Assembly: GCA_013400975.1 (NCBI GenBank) | Contig: WBMZ01006395.1 | Span: 37,501 to 101,500 of the forward strand | Source of the DNA: Atrichornis clamosus | Taxonomy: Eukaryota; Chordata; Aves; Passeriformes; Menuridae | Length of the DNA stretch: 64,000 bases | Direction: 5' to 3' | Part shown: positions 37,201 through 51,862 of the stretch, piece by piece | Position numbering within the stretch: the stretch's first letter is position 1 | Layout: each line of letters opens with the position of its first letter | Position numbers and translations under genes: made by a program | Notes under the pieces: generated by a model | Told to the model about the DNA's origin: nothing | Databases searched by the model: none | What the model saw: only the letters and a program-made list of their open reading frames with translations

Positions 37201-39141
37201 ACATTTTCGCTTCAACATGAAAGAACTTCTTAGAGACACTCCTAGTTTCAGACATTGCTTTTTGCTACGGTGTTGTAAAATGCTGCTGCCTGGGACTAGA
37301 ATTCCATTAGTACAATTGGAAGAATTTATGTATGAATGCTAGATATGAGCCACAACAGCCATAGATAACATCATCTAAATGAAAAATTTTATTTTTTTTT
37401 AAATAAGATCTCCTCAGTCATATTGACAATTGTCCAACAGAAAACCCAAAGCCATATAAACTAAAAAATAAAAATTGCAGTTTCTGCTGGCAGAATCCAT
37501 CAGAAACATTGGCAAAACATTTCCATATATATCTCTCGTATTCGGCGCACGACTACAATAAATCAGGCAAAACTAACTCTAGAAATGTCATCATAAAGCA
37601 CTGTACTGTTACTAAAACCTAACTGATACATAATATTTGCATTCTATATATGTAGCATCATAATTACACAAGAAAAAAACACAGTCATGATATTACAATC
37701 TACCTAAAAGAGGCTTCTTCTCAAGACTATCCTCATGATCCTAAGTCTCAAAAAACCTAAATTGGAAAAAGTAAAGCTGACTCTGTAAGGTGTGCAGTTT
37801 TCAAAAACAAAGTTCGGAAACCAGGGCAACCTCAGCTGGCAGCATGAACCTAACCTGCTGAAAAAACCCTGTTTTCTTACTGAAATTGCTTTTTTCTGGT
37901 AACCATTCCTGATTATCTCCTGGGCTTCTGGAAGACACACCAGATCACATGGGACATTGCCATGGCGGCTAGCTGTCTTCTGAATCATTTGGGACTCCCT
38001 CAGGATGTGAACCATGGCTCCCTTGCATGAACAAACTCAGCAATCCTTCAGGACTGAGAGCATGCTCACATTACACTTTTTCGAACAGATAAATAATTTA
38101 CAGAAAATACTATTGTATGAACTGCTGATTCATCCACAGCAACAAATACCCACAGTGAAATCTTAAACTACAGCCGTGAAACCTTTTAGGTTTGCCAAGA
38201 CCTTGTAAAAACTCAATGAACATCCATTTTACAACTCAATCAAAATTATTCTGTTCTGTATTTGCTTCTTTACTGTGGTGCCATGTATTATTGACTGTGT
38301 ATGATGATCTCCAGATCATGGCCTAGTCTCTTGCATTTCTACCAGACCACAGATCACCACTGACTGCAAAGCAGATGGACAATCCAAAGTGAAAGTCACA
38401 GGCAAAGAGCAAAGATGTCACTGCAAGAGATGAGTGAAAGGAACATGTACAAAATACTCAGAACTATGAAAAATACAGTAACACCAGAGATGCTAAGTGT
38501 TGTTTCTGATTGTTGTCATCAGAAATGTTGTATTTTATCAGTGAGTGACCTTGCTCGGGCTTGAACTGTAATTAACTCTGCTTTAACCCCCCACACAAGC
38601 CAATGTATTCCATTATGCCTATTATTGAAACAATATTAAACTCAACAAAAATATATAAGATTCCACCAAAACATTTTTTCTTAGGACTATAGATCCATCT
38701 TTTTGAACGTAATTTGTATCCAAACAACATAAACTCAAATAATGTAAAATACTCCGTTCAGATTACTATTTTACAAGTATCACAGTGGGGTATCCAGAAT
38801 CTCCTCAGAAAGTTTTGGGTGAAAGGGAGGTGGTAAAGGAGCAGATTTAGTGGCACAGGCCAGACGCTGGCAGAGAAATGAAGGAGGGAGGTCCCTGTCC
38901 CTGTGGTGGCAGCATGGCCACCTCTGGAAGTGCCTCTCTTGTCTGTGAAGGAGACAGAGAGGAGAGTGTGTGGCAGGACCACCTTGCAGCCTCTTGGGTC
39001 GTGAAACCCCAGTCTGCCACACCACGGAGAGCGTGGCTGAGCAGGGAGCATTGTGAGTGGCTTGGTGGAGCAGAAAATACTGGAATCACTGCAAATGAAG
39101 GGAGCTCACTGAAGTCCAGGCTGTACTTGAATACTGAATTT

Positions 39142-39167
39142 GGTATTTAATTCAGTAATTAAATACC
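39142..39167. repeat. Perfect short inverted repeat (11-bp arms, 4-base loop)
   Basis: GGTATTTAATT, loop CAGT, AATTAAATACC. It would form a tight hairpin in either strand's transcript. There is no following T run on either side that would suggest a terminator-like role, and none is expected in a vertebrate intron. Confidence 0.95.
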
Positions 39168-42100
39168 TAACTACTTTTTCAAAAGGCAGAGGAGGACAAG
39201 CAGCTTGGGGAAGAGATGGGCAGGACTGCTCCTTGCGTCACCAAGCGGGAGCCAACACAGAGAGACGTGTTCATCCCTGAGGCCTTCTGCAGCACTGGAG
39301 GCAGGAGCTGACCCTCACTCCTCTGTGGGTGGAATCACAGCAAAACATCACCAGCACACAGCTGAGCTTGGTCAAGGGAAAATGACACTCTCCTGCATGA
39401 ACAGGGACAGGAAAGAAACCAAAACCCAACCCCAAAATCCAGGTATGCCTTCAGCCCATGATATCTGAACCTAGTGAGTGAGATCTCCTTCCACCTTCTT
39501 GCCTTCCAGCCTCGGAAACTCCAAGCACTCTTTTCTGACCTGTTCAGCTGAGCTGACCTGTCACTTCCCACTTCACACTGAACTCATCTGGGCCACAGAC
39601 ACAAACCATGTCTCACAGAGTGGCTATGGTGCTTGGAAAACTGCAAGGAGGTGGAGTACAGAAGAGGCTTCACCACACACGTTCCAGAAGAGTGGCTGCC
39701 AGTGCACCAGTGCTTTCCAGGACTAGGCAACAACTAACACGAAAGATATTTTCATGGATGAAACTCTCCTTTTTCAATTACATTTCCATACACTTTAGTT
39801 CTCTGCATGAGAAGGGTATCTGACAGGAATTTGCTTCCATGACACATGTATCACATCAGGAGGGAGAGGGACAGAAGTGTTACCTGTGATCTGGCTGGGG
39901 ACAACGATGGATGGAGCCTGAACAAGCACGTGCAAAGCTCACGCTCAGTATGGTTTTCCACCCATCCTTTTTAAAGGTAAGGCTGTGCTCCTCAAGCCTC
40001 TCAGCAAGAACCAATGGTGCCAGCTGTGCCATCACTCACAAACCCTCTGATCCTGGCACTCTGCAGCTGACGCTGTTTGCTGCTGCATCTCCACAGCAGA
40101 TTTATCTCTGTGCTCTTTATTCCCACTTACTCTTATCATGACACACACTGGAAAGAAAAGACACCAGTGTAACACAATTCAGACATTTCAAACTTTTCTC
40201 TCAACTGTTTCTGAAACATATCAGTTCCATTCAGGCTTAGAAAAGGAGCTTCAGCATGGGGTGAAGCGCGTCTTTTGTCAGCACTCCGTCTGCTCCCTGT
40301 GGCCTCGTAAACAAGCTGCTTTCTTTAGAAATACAGCAGACCTCCAATTTAAATTTATGGAAAAGCTGAACCAGAGGAGCCCACACTCAAATAATTTTAA
40401 TAACCTATTAAGTTGCGACTTCAGATTCATTTTATAACTGTGTTCCTCAGGGAACAGCACTATCAGGATAAAGATAGAGGTTTTTTTCTTTTAAAGATAA
40501 ATAGCATCATTAATCTGCAACATTTCTTTTCTATTATCTTTCAAAATGAGGAGTTATTTTGTTCTGATCTTGAGGTAATTAGCCTTCATTCACTAGCCAG
40601 AAAATGTCTGTGTTCTGAAAATTAAAAATGTGTCATTAAGTGGAATTTACCATAATGTCATTTATCTTTATATAGTTCATCAGTGACAGCAATGGGCCTG
40701 GGAATCCATCAGCTTTTACCAAGGAAGCATTAAAACAAATTGAAAAACAGAATAATCCCAGGCACTCTTTAACACAGTCAAAGCCATTTGGGTAATTAAA
40801 TAGTGGTATTTAAAGTTTTAATTTAGATTTTCCCCTCTGTTCATCAGCAGTCAAATGAGATGTTCATATTCATAACTGTTTGTAATAAAGGGTTTCATAA
40901 AGCAAACGGAATATCAATGCTGTTAAAATTAAAGAGAACACAGAGAAACCTTTCAAGTACAAACAGGGAAGTTCATTCCTGCTGTACCTTATTTTCTATG
41001 GTTACATGGGAAATAAACCCTCACTGTACCTGGCTCACTCTTCACACTAACAATGCCTAAATTCTGTGATGCCTGTGCTCCTGGGGGTCACAGCCACCTT
41101 CTTCCGCTTTCCTTGTCTTTGGATGTTTTGTGACTCAGGAAAGCCAACTTCCACAGTTTGCCTCCCATTTCCATTGTTTTCTAAATGTTTGCATATTAAT
41201 CTCAAACATCTTTTATCTTGTATATTCAGCTCTGGAGAGTGGATAGTTCTGTTGTGTTCCTACAGTTACTGGATGAGATGACATGCCTGGGAAACCCATA
41301 CGTGGTATAAACAAGGCTAAAAATAATTATTTATGGACACAAATGGAACGTGTAAAGGTCTTCCAGCACCTCTCTTGCTGGGTAATATTAGGCCCTCTAT
41401 TAGCTTTTACCAAAATTAAACTAGAGAGAAAAAGTTAAGTTATGAAACAGTTTCAACTGAATAATGACACCTTCAGCACACGTACATCCTCACCAACAGT
41501 CTATTGGCTGGGACACAGTTATTTAAAACAGAGAAAAACATGCACCTATGCTCTCTTCCGAGTGCAATTGGACCTAAGTTAGACTTAAACTGTCAATAAT
41601 ATACTGTGTGACTTTTGTTCTCTTCTTTAATGTGGTAAAAAATGCGACAGGATTTTAAATCTGTTCTCAAATGAAATGTCTAATAACTTTTGTTTGCTTT
41701 CTTCTAAATAAAGCATAAACCCCCCATATTATGTCTCCATTTGCAATGCTAAAGGGCTCAGACAGATATTTTCCACAGAACAACCTGAGATGTTCTATTT
41801 TTTGATCCCAGAGTAGCGGACTGTATATTAGGCAATAAAAGAGGCTCTTATATAGCACTGAAAAGAGCCATCAGGAACCTGAGTGCCTTTGAAAATTTTC
41901 AGGTAGGGCGTGGAACAACTCAGCATGGCATAAATCATGTACAACATGAAATCAGCACAAGATTTACAGCTCAGTAAATAACAAGACACTGATGAGAAAC
42001 TGATGAAAATCTGTTTCTGTGAACACCATGGCAGTAATATTTAGAGGTTCTTCTCTCTTTTTTAAGATGTATTTTTAACTTTATTTTATTTTTAAATTTA

Positions 42101-43955
42101 ACCAAGTGCTTTTGAGCTAGAGCCATGCCTTGGCCTCTGCTGAAACATGGTCATAACTACTGTGGAGATCAGAATGAACCCTAGACGTGACAGGATCAAG
42201 TTATACGTGAACACAAACTGCACTACCTGCCAGAATTAGCTGATTAAGACTGCTTTTTAAAATTAAAATTGGACCACCAAAAGCCTAACATGCCTGATTT
42301 TTAAAGGCATATGTGGAAGGAAATTGACAGGAAGGTGCAAAATTATGCCCGCTGTGTAGCACCAAAGTAACTGAAGTGCCAGCAAAACCAACAAAAATTT
42401 CTTGTCAGTGGGCAGAAATCCCTTTGCCTGCCAGGGGAAGCTGGAAAGGGGCAGAGCCTGTCTGTCCTACACCTGCCAGGACAGCCAGCCAGGATAGACT
42501 TCTACTGGGAAAACTGAGGAATCTGAGCAATTTCAACACCTCCAGCAAAGCAGCATCTGTACCATTACCCAGGTGAGCTAACGGCAACTGGCAGCACAGA
42601 CAAAACAAATGCAAAAATGTTCTTTAAAACGGTCTTTATACCGCAATTCTCAGCGGCAACATACAACCGGCAGGACGTTCGAGTGTGCCCCTTGGCCCCC
42701 AAACCACCAGCTACCTATTGGGGCAGCAAAAATAGCTCGGCTTTCGGTAACATGGACTCTATTCTTGTAATGTTTAAGTTCACTTCCTGTGTCTTTGTGT
42801 TGCTCAAGGAAGTGAAACTCATGCATTGCATGTTTGTATTATTCCCCCTTATAGCAGACTTGCAGACAATGTCTGCAATGGTCTGGAGCGATAAGAGCTG
42901 CCTCCAGGACACGGATTCTCCTGGGGATTAGGCAGCACCATCTGGGGCCTTGCCTTGATCTGCAGCAGCTGCAGCCTAAATGTCAGTGCAGGGTGAAAAT
43001 GGGTGCTGGTCCTGGAGTGTTTAAAAAGTTGCTGTAATTCGGTTTCAGTTTGCTGTCTTTTGAGAAAAAAGAGGAGAATAAATAACAGTGACTTCCCTTC
43101 TCAGGAGGAAAGTGCCAGCAGATGCTCACTGCAGTTCCGTGACCCTCTGTACCACTCTCTGCCCCAAAGAAAACCCCATGTCTTGAGGGACCAGGTGGGC
43201 TGTTGTGGTGTTTTCAGTACACTTGCCTCTTGGCATTCACTGAAAAAGAAAACTTCCAAGTGTCTAAAATGGGTAAACCAAACCATTTGAGAGGCTGCAA
43301 GTTTAGGCACCCCAAATGTAGTGCTTTCCCTGCAAGTAAGGAATCAAAGGTAGCTGCCAAAGGCACCTAACTTGAAGCATATCATAGTTCTGTCAGGTTT
43401 CTTTCTTGGCTTTAAGAAGGAATAAGTGGGCGGGCAAATCATGAGCACATAGGTTGTCTGCTGCAGTGGCCAAGAGAGCTCTTGCCTAGAGATTTTTGGT
43501 ACTTTCTTCTCTATCCATTCTTTTTTTCTTGACTTTACCGATATCCTGCTGCAGCTGCACATTGCTTTGTAATTGTATTAAGCAAACAATGCTACTGCCT
43601 AAAAACAATAAGTCTCATTAAAACAATTAAACGAATTTTTTTAAGGAAGTACTTCTGATGAAAAATCTAATAAAAAAATGTGGAACAAAGCAACAAGCAG
43701 GAGGAAGGAAAAATTTGATGTGATCTCTTGGCATGCCTTTCAAAGTTGTACTTCAGCAATGCTAAGACAGCCTTGAATTTGAATCAGAAGTACCCAATAG
43801 TGCCATTGTACTGACTCTGGCTGCAAATGTTCACCATGTCCTGTAGTGAGGACCAGAAGATGGGATGGCAAAGACACCAAGATAAATTGGCCAAAGTCAG
43901 GACACACCCAGGCATCAGAAATTAATTAAATACCCATCCTGATGCCTGAACTAAG

Positions 43956-43985
43956 CATGAACCCCATTCATGAACCCCATGAATG
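43956..43985. repeat. 13-bp direct duplication with overlapping inverted repeat
   Basis: CATGAACCCCATT (43956-43968) is followed directly by CATGAACCCCATG (43969-43981). Across the junction CCATTCATG and CATGAATGG form 9-bp perfect inverted arms around an AACCC loop. Confidence 0.93.
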
Positions 43986-45554
43986 GTCTAAGCAGAAGCC
44001 AGATGTTTCCTGATTAGACATTTTAGGAGTGGCCCTGAACACCCCAGCACTGCTGAAGAGGTGCTAGGTGCTTCAGTGCTGGATGCTCTGTGTGATGTTG
44101 TTTGAAAGAAAGGTGCTGGAAACTAAATCTCTACGTCCATACTAAACTTTTAAATAAAGCCAGATCTAACTACAAGACTGATTTTTGACCTTTTTTCTCT
44201 TCTTTCTTTTTAAATTAAAACAAGCTATGGATTTTTGACATTACAGCTGTCAAACGCAGCATCCCAGCTATCTTCCTCCTACCCAAAGGACAGGTACCAT
44301 GCCTTGTCCAGGAAATGTGACTGAAGGAAGGACCAACCTGTCCTTCTTCCCAAGGGGCCCTGGAACAAAGTGCACAGGGCTTCAGGGAGGATAGGATGCT
44401 CCGGCTGGTGCAGGACAGCCCCTGAGCAGTCCCCAGCAGTGTTCCTGAGTCCTCTTGTGGTGCTGCCAGCTCTTGCCCATCCCCAATCTCTGGTCATTCT
44501 GCTCTTGCAGCAGCTCTTGCAGTGTGGCTCAGACTGGGGCTGGGATGAGCAGCACCGAGGGCACCAGAGGGGATGGACTCACAGACTACCTGCCCTCATG
44601 GCTGGTGGCTCTCATGGCCCTCACAACTCCTGAGTCTTCTGAGACAACCAAGAACCTCATGTTACAATAATGAAATGGAGCCTGCCCAGGACTTTTTTCC
44701 AAACACCATTTGCAGTTGACACTGTCGGTTCTTGAACTGAACAGACAACGAACTCTTCACTGATCCTCTTCACACACACATGATATTACACAGCCCTTCC
44801 ATCACCCCTCACTGTCTCTAAGGCAATGAGCAACAGCAATGAAAATGTATTTGAGGCTGCCATAAAGTGTCACATCTATCCTGTCTGAATGCATTTGCAA
44901 TCTTTAGTTTTGTATAATGACAGCATTTAACAGCATAAACATAGACGCAATTTTAAATGCCTGAAAATCAGGTTCCAAATCCAAGAAATGCTGGTGTGTG
45001 CAATAACCTTCACTGTTGGTAAAACAAAAATAACTGCATTTCTGTAACCAATAACCCATATGTCTTACCTTTTTACCTGTCCTATTCTTGCCAGATAGTC
45101 TGTTAATATGCCAAGTTAAAACACACTTCTGTTATACAAGTTTAGCTCAAAAATATCTGCTACTTTTGCACTACTATAATGAAGATAATATATTTGTCAG
45201 GTAGATAGTAACAACTGAATTGAAATTCTCGTGTGCCAGCAATACATGAGGTCTGGGAGAATAAGAACCAGCACATCCAGTCGCAGCTCCCAGTCCATAT
45301 GCTGCTCTGCTCTGACCTGAACAGACTCATTGTAAAAGCATTTTCACTTACCATTTCTGAGGGACCATGATGTTGCAGGCAAACTGCTGACTATGTCATG
45401 TTTATGCTACTGATAACATATTTGTTGGTTTATTTTCCACCATCTCCTCCCTATTTGTGTACCATTTCACAAGTACAAAGGGAAAACAGGTAGAGCTGAA
45501 GAACTGGCCATTGGGTTTCAGTACCAAACACTCCAGTACTGAAAACATGCTGCA

Positions 45555-45730
45555 ATCACAGAATCACAGAATATTCCAAGTTGGAAGGGACCCACAAGCA
45601 TCACAAAATCCAACTCCTGTCCCTGCACAGGACAGTTCTGGGAATCCCACCATGTGCCTAAGAGCGTTGTCCAAATGCTCCTTGAGCTCTGTTTTTGTAC
45701 TGTCTGTTACTTTAAACATTTTCCTAAAGC
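45555..45730 (-). mobile_element. CR1 3'-end fragment
   Basis: On the plus strand it begins ATCACAGAATCACAGAATAT and continues with TTGGAAGGGACCCACAAGCA, AATCCAACTCCTGTCCCTGC and a TGTCCAAATGCTCCTTGAGC block. This is the reverse complement of a CR1 3' end with its doubled ATTCTGTGAT tail. It is inserted in the same sense as ZCCHC7. The 5' truncation is at about 45690-45730. A 171-codon plus-strand frame begins just past it at 45776 and is not recognised. Confidence 0.88.
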
Positions 45731-46909
45731 CATGATACAAAGGCCTCCCCCGACCAAGCAACAGACACGTGAGGTTTGCTACTCCGGAGACAGACCACGG
45801 ACACATTCAGGGACATTGTCCGCCTCGGCCCCATGGGAATCAGAGGCTTTGCCTCCAGCTACGGATGGTGTTCCCCCAGGAACCCCGAGGCCTGGGCCCT
45901 AGCATTCCCCTGCTCCAGTCCCTCTCCTTGCCCCAACCCACCAACAGGAGTCTGCTGGCCCCTTTGGGGACCAGCACGCCGGGGGATGCACCCCAGGCAT
46001 CCAGACTCACTGCTGTTTGTGGACACTCCCACGGCCACTGAAGACACGTTGAAATTTTGCTGGAAGGGGTCTGAACAGACAGTTAAAAATTGTTTCTCTG
46101 CTGCATTCCTAGCAGAGACAGCAGCACCATACAGTGAGATCCAGAACATGCTTGGGGAAGTTACAAAAAACCCAAACCAACAAAAAAACCCCAAGCATGA
46201 CCGCTTTAGTGGAGTGAAAGGCAACACAGGAGGTACAGCAAGCTGTGGGCATTATTTTACTAGGGCTCTAAGTAGGCAATTATATGCTTAAATGTTAAGA
46301 TTCCCTAAGCTGGCTTAGCAGTCTCCATAAAATAGTTAGAAGCACCTGTTTTACAAGAAGATTGTCCATTTAGAAGTTGAAGAAAGAAAGGAAAAGAAGA
46401 ATAAAAATAGAGTTCTACGGAAAATGATGATTCTTCTTAGAATAAGAAAATACAAGGAGTTTGATTTTCCCCCAGCTGAAAACAAGTATATCAATATAAC
46501 TATAAAAATAAAATTTCAAAATAAACTTGTAATTCCTTACAATTGCCTGTTATGTTAAAAAATAGAAAAAAAAAGAAAAAAAAGGCTAAGTAGGGCTTCC
46601 CATGACTAAATGGATTAATTCTTTAGTAGCACACAATTACCGCTCTCCACACAGTTTCAGTGAACATCTAAATAAACACCCAAAGCTTATTTTACACAAA
46701 GAAAAACATCCATTCTAAGGAATAACCCAAATGCAAGAAAGTTGGCATTTTGTATAAAAAATAAATAAAGGCTGTACAGGGAGATGGGAGAAAGAAAAGG
46801 ACATTTTAGGTAGGTTTGTGGGGTGACATTCACTGACAGACAGATCTTTGTTGGAGCTGCACTGCTCACATGCCTGCTCTGTTCCTGGATGTCTCTCTCT
46901 GAGTGCTGT

Positions 46910-47015
46910 TTCCCCAGGAAAGGCCGGGCAGCCCTGGCTCGGGCAGCGCGTGCAGGGGCAGGGAGCGCAAGGAGCCGCTCCGAGGGTCCGGCCGTGCCGC
47001 ACGCCCCTGGACAGC
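46910..47015. other. Small GC-rich, CpG-containing patch
   Basis: Around a dozen CpGs fall in about 100 bases (GCAGCGCGTGCAGGGGCAGG, GGTCCGGCCGTGCCGCACGC). Frames are open on both strands (up to 159 codons on the minus strand, 46687-47166) as expected for GC-rich sequence, with no recognisable protein. It is smaller than the island near 12.8 kb and may only be a GC-biased or decaying patch. Confidence 0.5.
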
Positions 47016-50000
47016 AGACATGGAGGTGGAGGCAGCCGGACCCAAGCCCGTGCTGAGGGGTGACACAACGGCCCCACTCCTGCCACCACAAACATGGACA
47101 TTCTGCATCACGATTTGGTGTAGAAATGGCTCTGATTTGGGTCTTTGCAAGGCATGCATTTGACATCTGGTGCTTTTGACAGATATATTACACACAGGTT
47201 TTTTTAACAAAGCAAAAACTCATGAGCTGCAAACCATTCTGGGTTCTGGAAAAACAGGAAAAGTTATCCCTAGGTTCTACATTTCTAATTTCTTCTGCTT
47301 CACAAAAACACTGGGTTCTGCTTCTTTTCTCTGTTTAAAGGGCAGGACCCAGCTCTTGGTGCAGGCCAAGCTCTGAGAGTCAGTACTACCTGGCTCATCA
47401 TAATTTACAGTGGATTCATGTTGAAACTCTGTTTTCTCTTTAACAAGACACAACTTGTCATCGACACAGAAATTCTTATCTCTCATTCCTCTCTCTAAAA
47501 TATTATGTGTTTCAGTAGACCAGCAGCATTTCCATGATTGTTCAATGTAGACTTAAACGAGAAAAAAATCAGCACTGTGTCTCAAAATCAGTCTAAAACT
47601 ACAGCCTTTGAGGGTGTAATGCCTGATCAATTGTTGTGAAAATACAATGATGACAGAACGTACACAGACACAAGTCACAATTCTATGTTACCATGGAATT
47701 TTTAACAGTTTGACAACCAGGTTCAGCCCAGCACAAAGTTGTCATCAGCTAAAGGTGTGTCACTAGAGTCTATGCCCTATGCTGAACTCGACACAGCAGA
47801 CCCACCAGAGGGTTGAAAGTTTCCCTTTCACCAAAGAAGATGGTTCATACCCAACACAACACTCACAGATGAAGCATCACGTCGTCTCCTTTAATTGCTG
47901 CCAGTGACTGCAACTCATCATGATGCAAACATCCTCAGGATTTTGTTAAGGGCAAGAAACACCTAGCAAGAGCACCTGACTCTATTGGATATCTCTGATA
48001 AGTAACAGAAAATAGGGATAGCTTCCTGCATCCAGCCAGAGACAAGGGAGATATGGTACCCCAAAATTAGGTCTACTGAAAAGTGCCTTTTTTTTGGGTG
48101 GGGCCAATGACATTCTGAATCCCAGGTAATATTAGATCCTGTAGAAGCTTATGTTTTCATGATATTTTTAAGGTTAAAAAGCAAATGAAAAGGATGTATT
48201 TTAGAAAGCATTAGAAGACAAAGGAATGCCTGAAACATTGTGCACCGAGAACGGACAGCTTGACATGGACTCAAGTTTTAATACCCATTAAAAGTACTAC
48301 AGTATCTGATACAGCACTTTCTGCTTTCACTGGCTGTTCTGACATTTCTGGACATTTGCTTTTCTTGTACCTCCAGACTGTAAAGCAGAAATCATCTATT
48401 CCCAAACAAAACATTTAGTTTAGAGCTTCATGTCCCACAAGACAGTAAAAAATTTTAATTCCTCCAGTTCAAGAAAATATCATATTTTCACTGGCTAACA
48501 TGGCACTTCCTGGGTCACTTTTTAAAGCACATCCTGAAGCACAGCACCTTGCTGACATGGAGATACAAACATCCTCCACATCTAACAGAAATTTCCTTCA
48601 AACCAGGACCATCTCATCCTTCAAAGTAAAATGGTGAGTTCATTGGGTTCATGTTGTACAGTGCTTACAGAGATTTCTTTATTTCCGTTCATGCCGATAC
48701 AAGAAACAGACGTTCTGCAGGTCAGCATGTGCAGCTTGTTGTCGTATGTTGGGGCACCCTCACATCAAAGGCAAGTGCTGGGTTCTGCCAGCTGTGCCTA
48801 ACGTGTATGCAATACCATAAAGATTAAAGAGCATAATGTTATAAATCCTATTACAGTATATAATCTCTAAATTACATTCAAGTGGATAAAAAAATACACA
48901 GATTGCTAATGAACTTTACATTTTCATAACACCATTTACACTGCGCGGAAGAATTCCAGTACTTCAGATAAAAAGTTTATGAAAATCCATTTCCTGTAGC
49001 TATTACATACATCATATACACTTTGTCCTGGGAGTTCATTCTCCTGGAAATGTCAGCCTCAGATGGGGTGAGTTCCTCATCCACCTCCTTTTTATCTTCT
49101 CTGGGCTCTCACAAGTACTTGACACAGCAGCAAGGAGTACAGATGAGGTGGCTGCTCTGATGGGCACCGAACAAAGACCCAGGGCCCCTCCCCTACTCTT
49201 TTCCCACCCATTTGGGGAGGCTATTTGCCACACCAGGCACCCCAGGGATAGCAAGGGGCAGCCAAGTGTCCACCAGCACCAGCACTGCCTGCCTGGCCCC
49301 ATCTCGGCTGGCCACAGCCTTCCCGAGGGACGATGGTCTGTTGTTGGGTACCAGCTGACGTGAGGGCTGAGCACAGCACTGTTGCGCTAAAGGGAAAAAA
49401 AGTATCTTTGTCAAGGTCACTCAACACGGGGGAAGCTTCAGAAACAGCTTTTTTTGCAAAGGTTGAATGAGTTTTCCCGATCCCTATAAAAAACATGGAA
49501 ACTAATGAAAACGTGTGTAGCCACAAAGCTCTATTGGTGTCTCCTGGGCAGGTTTTTTAAGTAGCAGGTTGTAAACTTGCAACTTTCTGACCAACAGCAG
49601 AAAAAAAGTAATTGTGTCTGAAGAACCATGTTTAACAAACCCCATCAAGTTTCAGAACAGTTTCACACTGACTGAGCAAACAAACATTAAGCAGTAAAAA
49701 TCAGCAATTCTGAATATAGCATATATGTAGGGGATCACACACTGCGTGATGAGCAAGGGATTGTAAAATCCTAGTAATGTTATTTTTACAAGGAAAAACG
49801 TTAGAAAAAATAAGTAAAATTGCTTTCAAACAGATGTTAAGGCTGCAATCACTTTTCTAGTCGTCAATATGTATTAGCATCGGTACAAACAGGAGTGTAT
49901 AAGGAAAACTGCAAAAGGAAAACATCCCCTTGCCAGATCCAAACTGCAAAACAACAAAAGGGCAAGCTCAGCAAACTACAACTGTCTGGTATTGCATTAC

Positions 50001-51700
50001 AGCCCTTCCTACCTTGGATGTTCAGGTAAGCATGTTCAGCTAAAGAAGTTCAAACTATGTAAACATTTACTCCAGTACTACTGTTGTGGATTAAAAAAAA
50101 ATGGCACCACAAAAACAAACCAATGGAAAAACACTTGGTAAGAGACATTTTAACAAGGCCTACCATAACTAAGTTATGCAGCTATAAATTCTTACAGTGT
50201 TCCCTTTGCCCTCTACACTGTAATTCAGGGTATAAAATCAGTGTAGAAATTCCTGTCAACACAGTTTTGGGAACAGGGTTTGAAGGACCTGCCATTGTTG
50301 TGTCTGCAAGGAGATGACGTGAATGTGAGCATTAACAAATTCATCTCAAATTACTTAACTCCACAGGTTTGAGGCTTTTTAATTTTCTCTGAGAGGCCAA
50401 GAAACCCAGTGCTTCTCCACACAAAGTGCAATTTTGCTGCTGCCAGACTTTTATCATGCTTTGTCCCTAGCTGTCTTCATCCTCCCATAGGGAAGATGTT
50501 GTGGGTACACAATGAATGTCCCTGGCAGTCACAAGCTGGGCACCAAGATATGAGGGATAGATACTGCAAACCCCAGCCTCTTCTTCCAGCAAGCCAATGG
50601 AGGCATTCTCAGACTGTGAACGTGGCTGTGGGCTCTGGGAATGGGCAGATAAGCAGAGTCACGAGCACCAACGAGCCTGTCTCACTTGCCATGGGACCAC
50701 TGGGACTCGGAATGGACAGCACCGTCACAGCCTGGACCAGGCATGGACTGGGGCTGTGTCCAGCTGGACTGCCAGCTCCTGTACCTGCCTGGCCCTTCTC
50801 CCACAGCCACTCTGCAGCGGGACAGGCAGGCAATAGAACTCAGTGGCACACAGGATTTAAGGCACTGTTCTCACCTGCTTGCCTGTGGACAGACTCTGTG
50901 CAACACGACCAAACCGTTGCCTTGGCACACTGGGTCTGATCCTCTGGCTGGAGTCAAAGGTGGGATAAGAAGGGCATGAGAGAGGTGAGGGAAGGAAATA
51001 GAGATGAGGGAAAGGAGTGCCAGCAGGAACACAAGTCTGGGATTTCCTGAGAGGCTTGGGACAGAGCCAAACCAGGCACGAGGCACAGCCATACAGACAC
51101 CTCCCAGCAGAATGAAAACACTGATATGTTATGGTCCAACTACCAGTGCAATGGCTACAGAAGTTTGCGGTGTGACTGACAGATAGGGAGATCAGCTTTT
51201 GACTCTAATTGTTTATTTGGTGAACTTCAGCTTTTTAACCTCTAAGTCCTATTTGATGGCTCCATGACTAGTCAAATAACTGTGCATGCCACACATCTCT
51301 TGCTCACCAGCTACCCAAACAATAATCGGGGTAGGACCATAGAAAAACTTTTACAGATCTGCTTTGCCTTTTTTCTCTTTTATAGTTACCTCTTACTGGT
51401 GGCTGTATGTAGCACATAACTAGATTCCAGCTCCTTGAAAAAATTAAAAGTAAGGACCTCTGCAGAGCATTTCTTCTTTTTTGTGGCACAAATAGGCTGA
51501 GGTTTCCAATTAAAATGGGTGGTTAAATCGTATTTTACAATCATCCTTAGAGAGAAATGGCATTTCACAGCACTCACAGACAACTTCAGCTGCTGAGTGC
51601 AGCTGCAATGACAGAATCTACACCTGAAGAATGACCTGTTCATGCCGTCACAGCTGTGACACTGGTTAGAAGGGCTCTGACATGAGCAACAGATCCAGGG

Positions 51701-51862
51701 ACCATAGGAACATGGAATGGTTTGGGTTTGGGAGGGATCTTAAAGTCCATCTAATCCAACTTCCCTGCTATGGGCAGGGACTCCTTCCACTAGATCAGAT
51801 TGCTGCAAGACCCATCCAACCTGGCATTGGACACTTCCAGGGATGGGGCAGAGACATAAGCA
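51701..51862 (-). mobile_element. CR1 3'-end fragment
   Basis: The plus strand shows GGAATGGTTTGGGTTTGGGA, GGGATCTTAAAGTCCATCTA, CCCTGCTATGGGCAGGGACT, then CTTCCACTAGATCAG and ATTGGACACTTCCAGGGATG, the reverse complement of the CR1 3' region. The terminal octamers are replaced by ACCATAGGAACATGG. Confidence 0.88.

Noticed and set aside
50409..50939. 176-codon plus-strand frame
   Set aside because: Composition follows the local GC-rich sequence and I see no recognisable motif; overlapping frames on the other strand are equally open.
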